From positions 1-9,439 of the forward strand of contig JAUVLL010000098.1 of the NCBI GenBank assembly GCA_030600745.1: DNA of 9,439 nt, in the 5' to 3' direction. The stretch is from Spirochaetaceae bacterium (GTDB lineage Bacteria; Spirochaetota; Spirochaetia; B11-G9). The notes under the pieces are model-generated. The model ran no database searches. It was not told the origin of the DNA and saw only the letters and a program-made list of their open reading frames with translations. The position numbers were made by a program, and so were the translations under genes. Below are positions 6,018-9,439 of the stretch, one piece after another; positions within the stretch are counted from its first letter, which is position 1, and each line of letters opens with the position of its first letter.

Positions 6018-6046
6018 TTGACATATTTTCCCTGAATAACCATAAT
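6018..6046 (+). promoter_or_regulatory. Proximal promoter (P2) of the amidotransferase-ligase operon
   Basis: TTGACA (6018-6023) and CATAAT (6041-6046) are separated by 17 nt, a near-consensus housekeeping promoter. The start would be near 6053, only a few bases before GGGAGG (6058-6063). It begins eight bases after the relic's stop codon, so the operon can be expressed although the upstream gene is broken. Confidence 0.65.
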
Positions 6047-6063
6047 GCAGGGTACCAGGGAGG

Positions 6064-6915
6064 ATGAGATTGAATTTTTTAATTATTGATGGATATTCAA
6101 AAGGAAGCAGGAAAAAGCTTGATGAAGCCGGTATGACATATGCGTGGAAATTGTATGCCGATATGCTTTTAAAATATATGCCTGAGGCAGAATATGAGGT
6201 TTTTTCCCCAACTGATACTAAGGTTGATGAATTCCCCGGAGAAACGAAGCTAAGCTCTTTTACCGGTATAATATGGACAGGCTCAGACCTTGATATCAAT
6301 GAAACTCATATTCCAACAAATACAGGGCAGATAGAACTTGCAAAAATGGCCTTTGAAGTTGGAAGTGATTCATGGGGAAGCTGTTGGGGCCTTCAAATTG
6401 CTGCTGTTGCTGCAGGTGGGACAGTGGTGAAGAATCCTAAGGGTAGAGAAATGGGATTTGGTAGAAAGATTATTAAGACAAAAGAAGGCCTGGATCATCC
6501 AATGCTTAAAGGTAAACCTTCCTCTTATTATGCTTTTGAAAGTCATTATGATATTGTAGGAGAAGTACCTGCTGGAGGAGTTATTCTTGCAAGAAATCCT
6601 TTTAGCGATGTGCAGGCAATGACCGTGGAACACAAAAAGGGAACTTTCTGGGCTTCACAGTATCATCCTGAATATAATCTATACGAAGTTGCAAGACTTA
6701 CTCTTGCCAGAGAAAAACTTCTTACAGAACAGGGTTTTTTCAAAGATCATGAAGATATGCAGTCCTATGTTGATAAAATGGAAGAACTTTATAAGGATCC
6801 GCGTAGAACCGATTTAATTTGGCAATTGGGAATAGATGAGGATATAATTGATGATTCAATAAGACAGGCTGATTTTAAAAATTGGCTTAATTTTATTAAA
6901 GAAAAGAATAATTAA
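6064..6915 (+). CDS. Class I glutamine amidotransferase-like protein, probable gamma-glutamyl hydrolase
   Basis: The 283-residue protein is one GATase-1 domain of the GMP-synthase-like type with a charged helical C-terminal extension (about 215-283). The triad is complete: nucleophile C107 in GSCWGLQIA (105-113), and H201 with E203 in QYHPEY (199-204). FESHYD (158-163) is the usual substrate-side His segment. No synthase domain is attached, so it either feeds ammonia to a partner or hydrolyses a gamma-glutamyl amide. The ligase gene starting 10 nt downstream favours the second role, as with PuuD or IpuF, which remove glutamate from glutamylated amine products. The start is uncertain: GGGAGG directly abuts the ATG at 6064, which is too close, whereas TTG at 6070 lies 6 nt from it and gives an N-terminus beginning NFLIIDGY. 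I keep the ATG as outer limit. Transcribed from P2. Confidence 0.85.
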   Translation: MRLNFLIIDGYSKGSRKKLDEAGMTYAWKLYADMLLKYMPEAEYEVFSPTDTKVDEFPGETKLSSFTGIIWTGSDLDINETHIPTNTGQIELAKMAFEVGSDSWGSCWGLQIAAVAAGGTVVKNPKGREMGFGRKIIKTKEGLDHPMLKGKPSSYYAFESHYDIVGEVPAGGVILARNPFSDVQAMTVEHKKGTFWASQYHPEYNLYEVARLTLAREKLLTEQGFFKDHEDMQSYVDKMEELYKDPRRTDLIWQLGIDEDIIDDSIRQADFKNWLNFIKEKNN

Positions 6916-6925
6916 GGCAGGTATT

Positions 6926-8272
6926 ATGGGAAGGCTGACACTGGATGAACTAAACAACGGTATAAAGAAGAGAGAAATCGATACAGTAATTCTGGCCTTT
7001 CCGGATCATCTTGGGCAGTTAGTTGGTAAGCGTCTGACAGGAGATTTTTTTTTGGAAAATAATCATGCAAATTGCTGTGATTATCTGTTAACAATCAATA
7101 TTGAAGGAGATCCACTACCTGGATTTAAGCTGGCAGGTTGGGAAAAGGGTTATGGAGACCTTTTGATGGTTCCCGATTTTTCCACTATACGAAAAATAAG
7201 CTGGCAGAAAAATGCAGTAATAATAATCTGTGATTTAACACATGAAGATGGGCGGCCTGTTAATATTGCACCAAGAACTATGCTTCAGAATCAGTGTAAT
7301 CGACTGTTCCAAATAGGCATGAAGGGGATGATGGCTTCTGAGCTTGAATTTTATCTCTTTGACAACCCTTATGAGTCTGTGTATTCAGATGGATATAAGG
7401 GGTTGGTTCCATCTTCTCCATATCGAATCGATTACAGTATCCTTAATACAGGTTTTAAAGATGATGTAGTTAGGGAAATATGTAATCAGGTCTCTGAGGC
7501 AGGTATTCCTGTTGAATCCAGGAAGGGTGAAACAGGATATGGGCAGTATGAAATTGGTCTGAAATATTCAACACCTCTTGAGATGTCTGATAATCATATG
7601 ATATATAAAAACGGTGCTAAAACAATAGCAAATTTAAATGGGAATTCTATTACCTTCATGGCTAAGTATTTAGATTCTGATGCAGGATCCAGCTGTCATA
7701 TCCATTCCAGTATAGTGGATATTAAAACAGGGAAAAATGTTTTTGTCAGTGATGGTGGTGAAAGTGATTTTTTTAAATACTTTTTAGGTGGATTAAGTCT
7801 TCTTGCCTCGGAGTTTTTTATTTTTTTTGCACCTACAATAAATTCCTATAAAAGATTCAGCAACGATTCATTTGCTCCAACAAGAATTGCATGGGATTAT
7901 GATAACAGAACAACAAGCTTCCGGATTGTAGGTGAGGGTCAGGGGTTTAGAATTGAGAACAGGCTTCCTGGAGCCGATGCTAATGTTTATTTGGCCTTTA
8001 CAGCAACTATTGCTGCAGGTCTTTATGGTGTTGAGCATAAAATTGGACCACCGGCAATAAGGAAAGGGAATATTTATGCTGATGAGTCGCTTCCCAAAGT
8101 TCCCGGGTCATTAAAAGAAGCAGCAGAGAATTTCAATAATTCCAAAATTGCCAGGGAGATATTTGGTAATGATATTGTAGATCATTATGTTCGCCATGCC
8201 GTTCTGGAAGTGGAAGAGTACGAAAAAAATGTTTCTGAATGGGAATTAAAACGATATTTTGAAAGGATATAA
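6926..8272 (+). CDS. Glutamine-synthetase-like ligase (probable gamma-glutamylamine synthetase)
   Basis: At 448 residues it has the two-domain glutamine synthetase layout. The N-terminal beta-grasp part has DHLGQLVGKR (27-36) and GWEKGYGDLLMVPDFST (71-87). The catalytic part has metal ligands E139 and E141 (SELEFYLF), E202 and E209 (GETGYGQYEI), H258/H260 (GSSCHIHSS), R310 (NSYKRF), FAPTRIAWDYDNRT (316-329) and RIENRLPGAD (342-351). The FDGSSI loop, whose Asp binds ammonium in true glutamine synthetases, is absent, as in the PuuA, IpuC and gamma-glutamylmethylamide synthetase branch. It therefore probably joins glutamate to an amine with ATP rather than assimilating ammonia. There is no evident adenylylation-site segment. 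It follows the amidotransferase by 10 nt, with AAGG at 6914-6917 overlapping that gene's stop. The amine is not identifiable; the PotD relic upstream hints at a polyamine. Confidence 0.88.
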   Translation: MGRLTLDELNNGIKKREIDTVILAFPDHLGQLVGKRLTGDFFLENNHANCCDYLLTINIEGDPLPGFKLAGWEKGYGDLLMVPDFSTIRKISWQKNAVIIICDLTHEDGRPVNIAPRTMLQNQCNRLFQIGMKGMMASELEFYLFDNPYESVYSDGYKGLVPSSPYRIDYSILNTGFKDDVVREICNQVSEAGIPVESRKGETGYGQYEIGLKYSTPLEMSDNHMIYKNGAKTIANLNGNSITFMAKYLDSDAGSSCHIHSSIVDIKTGKNVFVSDGGESDFFKYFLGGLSLLASEFFIFFAPTINSYKRFSNDSFAPTRIAWDYDNRTTSFRIVGEGQGFRIENRLPGADANVYLAFTATIAAGLYGVEHKIGPPAIRKGNIYADESLPKVPGSLKEAAENFNNSKIAREIFGNDIVDHYVRHAVLEVEEYEKNVSEWELKRYFERI

Positions 8273-8275
8273 TTT

Positions 8276-8292
8276 GTAGGGGCTGCCCTTAC
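8276..8292. terminator. Small hairpin between convergent genes, possible weak bidirectional terminator
   Basis: GTAGGGG (8276-8282) pairs with CCCTTAC (8286-8292) around a 3-nt loop, with one G-U pair on the + strand. It fills the 19-nt gap between the ligase stop and the GDPD stop and overlaps the latter by one base. No clear T-run follows on either strand, so termination is only suggested. Confidence 0.35.
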
Positions 8293-9086
8293 TATGTATC
8301 CCATCGTTTACGAACCATTTCCAGCATATCCTCCGGTACATTTGTAACAATCCCGTCCACACCCATATCGATATATTTTTCTGCCTTTAGTGGATCATCT
8401 TCTGTCCATGTCACAACATTATATCCCTGAATTTTCTTATTAAGAAACATTGTTAGTGGATTTATTTTATGTCTTGTCGGTTTAAGTATATTTGGTTTAC
8501 AGATATATTTTCCCCCGCCGTTATGCAGATACCATGGGAGCTCTTTCCAGTTAGTATAAATTATTGCTGTATTCAGCAGTGGATCAGTTTTACGAACACC
8601 CAATACTGCAATTGGGTTAAAAGAGGATATAATTACACGGTCCTGGAAATTCCACTGGTTTATTTTTTCTGTCAGCTTCTTTTCAAGCTCTCCATATGTT
8701 CTTCTTTTATGTTTTATTTCAATGTCATAATAGACATTGGTTCCCAGTAGTTCAAAAACTTCATCCAGGGTTGGAATTTTCTCACCAGTAAAGGATTCAT
8801 CAAACAATGAGCCTGCATCAAGTTTTTTGATTTCTTTTAAATCAGTTTCACTGGCAAGGGCATCAAAACCTGTCGTTCGTTTAAGACTAAGATCGTGCAG
8901 AACAATAATTTCACCGGTCCTGCACAATTGTACATCCAGTTCTACACCGGGAATTTTATTATCCAGTAATTTTCTGAAAGAAGCTATAGTGTTTTCCGGT
9001 GCAAGCTTTGGGCATCCTCTATGACCAAAAAGTAAAGGGTATTGTGCAAAAGTAAAGGGTTTTACATTCCTGTTTTTTCTACGCAT
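8292..9086 (-). CDS. Glycerophosphodiester phosphodiesterase, cytoplasmic type
   Basis: Predicted to hydrolyse glycerophosphodiesters (from phospholipid turnover) to glycerol-3-phosphate and an alcohol. The 264-residue TIM-barrel protein shows the family motifs in order: GHRG (21-24; H22, R23), APENTIASF (29-37; E31), VELDVQL (48-54; E49, D51), VLHD (62-65; H64), LDEVFELL (107-114), IEIK (122-125) and the C-terminal VTWTEDDP ... GVDGIVTNVPE (225-252). The catalytic His pair (H22, H64) and metal-binding acidic residues are present. There is no signal peptide, so it resembles cytosolic UgpQ rather than periplasmic GlpQ. I chose this ATG because AGGAGG lies 7 nt upstream (9094-9099); an in-frame ATG 12 codons earlier (9122) has only a weak ribosome site. 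No transporter gene is adjacent. It is convergent with the ligase, 19 nt away, and its upstream region is repeat sequence. Confidence 0.92.
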   Translation of the reverse strand: MRRKNRNVKPFTFAQYPLLFGHRGCPKLAPENTIASFRKLLDNKIPGVELDVQLCRTGEIIVLHDLSLKRTTGFDALASETDLKEIKKLDAGSLFDESFTGEKIPTLDEVFELLGTNVYYDIEIKHKRRTYGELEKKLTEKINQWNFQDRVIISSFNPIAVLGVRKTDPLLNTAIIYTNWKELPWYLHNGGGKYICKPNILKPTRHKINPLTMFLNKKIQGYNVVTWTEDDPLKAEKYIDMGVDGIVTNVPEDMLEMVRKRWDT

Positions 9087-9180
9087 GGCTACTCCTCCTG
9101 AGCTTTTTGCGCTGTATCTCATTTTCTACTTTCAAAATACTTCTTCTCTAATATATTGGCTATAGACTGGCGCAAAGCAA

Positions 9181-9270
9181 GATAAAATGGGCGACACGAA
9201 GTGTCGGGGACCCATTCTTAGTCGAAAAAGCCCAGGATGCATGTGCGAGCAGCAAACTTGTTTGCGACCA
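9181..9270 (-). repeat. Second member of the hairpin repeat family
   Basis: Read on the minus strand: TGGTC (9270-9266), hairpin GCAAA/TTTGC (9265-9252), TGCTCG (9251-9246), three bases, then ATGCATCCT (9242-9234). The three flanking words are identical in order and spacing to those at 1533-1570, with different but still self-complementary arms. Further on the same strand a longer hairpin has AATGGG (9186-9191) pairing with CCCATT (9211-9216) around CGACA/TGTCG (9192-9206); its loop is CTTCG, as in the first element, and GGGA (9207-9210) forms a bulge. An ORF spanning this stretch (9160-9405, minus) is translated repeat with no protein-like pattern. Confidence 0.65.
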
Positions 9271-9317
9271 GCACAAAAACAAGCCGATTTCATAGACATC
9301 GCAAAAGCCTGTAATAG

Positions 9318-9362
9318 CTATTTTATAGAATCTTCCAAACTTCTTATGGTTAGTGTTGCCAT
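9318..9362 (-). pseudogene. Truncated start of a FitA/VapB-type ribbon-helix-helix antitoxin
   Basis: ATG at 9362-9360 follows GGAGG (9372-9368) by 5 nt and encodes MATLTIRSLEDSIK before TAG at 9320-9318. This is the conserved N-terminal beta-strand and first helix start of FitA-like antitoxins (MAxLTIRNLDD), which bind DNA as ribbon-helix-helix dimers and neutralise a PIN-domain toxin. The frame past the stop reads LLQAFAMSMKSA, which could be decayed antitoxin (the family has a conserved RSME), and then enters the repeat at 9270. No toxin is present. A palindrome overlaps the ribosome site, where such operons have their operator. Fourteen residues are few, so the call rests on the pattern plus the intact ribosome site. 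Confidence 0.5.
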
Positions 9363-9371
9363 ATATGCCTC

Positions 9372-9394
9372 CAATGACAGCATTGCTGTCATTG
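9372..9394. promoter_or_regulatory. 23-bp palindrome upstream of the antitoxin relic (candidate operator)
   Basis: Arms CAATGACAGCA (9372-9382) and TGCTGTCATTG (9384-9394) are perfect inverted repeats around one T. They lie 10 nt before the relic's start codon. The half-site TGCTGTCA is close to the TGCTATCA half-site known for gonococcal FitAB, which fits autoregulation by a ribbon-helix-helix antitoxin. Confidence 0.5.
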
Positions 9395-9397
9395 CTA

Positions 9398-9412
9398 ATA
9401 TACAATGTATAT
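9398..9412. promoter_or_regulatory. 15-bp palindrome next to the first
   Basis: ATATACA (9398-9404) and TGTATAT (9406-9412) are perfect inverted repeats around one A, three bases beyond the 23-bp palindrome. It could be a second operator or promoter part. In AT-rich DNA a 7-bp arm is weaker evidence. Confidence 0.3.
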
Positions 9413-9439
9413 GGCAGAAATACAAGATCTTATTCGACA

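Noticed and set aside
6926..8272. Housekeeping glutamine synthetase (glnA)
   Set aside because: It lacks the FDGSSI ammonium-site loop and its neighbours are those of amine catabolism rather than nitrogen assimilation.
8469..9024. Two + strand ORFs of 93-95 codons opposite the phosphodiesterase
   Set aside because: They are antisense shadows of a gene with all family motifs, without ribosome sites or protein-like composition.
9160..9405. 81-codon minus-strand ORF as a gene
   Set aside because: It runs through the hairpin repeat, has no ribosome site at its ATG, and overlaps the better-supported antitoxin start in another frame.
9405..9439. Start of a + strand gene (ATG at 9405 or 9411, reading MAEIQDLIR)
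   Set aside because: There is no ribosome site, the start lies in a palindrome, and only about ten codons are visible before the window ends.

Overview
The window is AT-rich bacterial chromosome. It suggests an anaerobe that uses tungsten: it carries an aldehyde:ferredoxin oxidoreductase of the tungstopterin family, coupled to an oxygen-sensitive type of iron-dependent alcohol dehydrogenase. A type II (CoaW-like) pantothenate kinase and an HD-GYP signalling protein fit a spirochaete or clostridium-like host, but nothing here fixes the lineage and I do not name one.

Layout. (1) Positions 1-1100: the last codons of a membrane protein (+), tail-to-tail with coaW (-). Behind coaW lies tRNA-Arg(CCU) (-), which has its own promoter and a 24-bp terminator hairpin starting 4 nt after its 3' end. 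(2) 1187-1372: a 61-residue protein resembling the N-terminal domain of type II secretion/pilus ATPases. (3) 1512-1591: hairpin-rich repeats in the leader of the next genes. (4) 1606-4651: a tight two-gene operon, Fe-alcohol dehydrogenase then aldehyde:ferredoxin oxidoreductase, 1 nt apart. (5) 4648-5493 (-): an HD-GYP phosphohydrolase, convergent with the oxidoreductase; both stop codons lie within one TTAA. (6) 5494-6063: a regulatory region with two consensus-like promoters, repeated ATGWCAT sites and the wreck of a PotD-like polyamine-binding protein gene. (7) 6064-8272: a class I glutamine amidotransferase and a glutamine-synthetase-like ligase, co-oriented and 10 nt apart. (8) 8292-9086 (-): a cytoplasmic glycerophosphodiester phosphodiesterase. 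(9) 9087-9439: no intact gene. It holds a second member of the hairpin repeat family, the start of a FitA-type antitoxin gene cut off by a stop codon, and two palindromes.

How the genes may work together. A ligase of the gamma-glutamylamine type, a GATase-like hydrolase and a dead polyamine-binding protein together point to gamma-glutamylated amine catabolism (the Puu/Ipu scheme: glutamylate the amine, oxidise it, remove the glutamate). Such routes pass through aldehydes. The neighbouring alcohol dehydrogenase and ferredoxin-linked aldehyde oxidoreductase could dispose of these without an NAD-dependent aldehyde dehydrogenase. That link rests on proximity only: the two operons are separate and an antisense gene lies between them. 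The most unusual non-coding signal is the repeat family at both ends of the window, whose flanks are conserved while the hairpin arms change in step.
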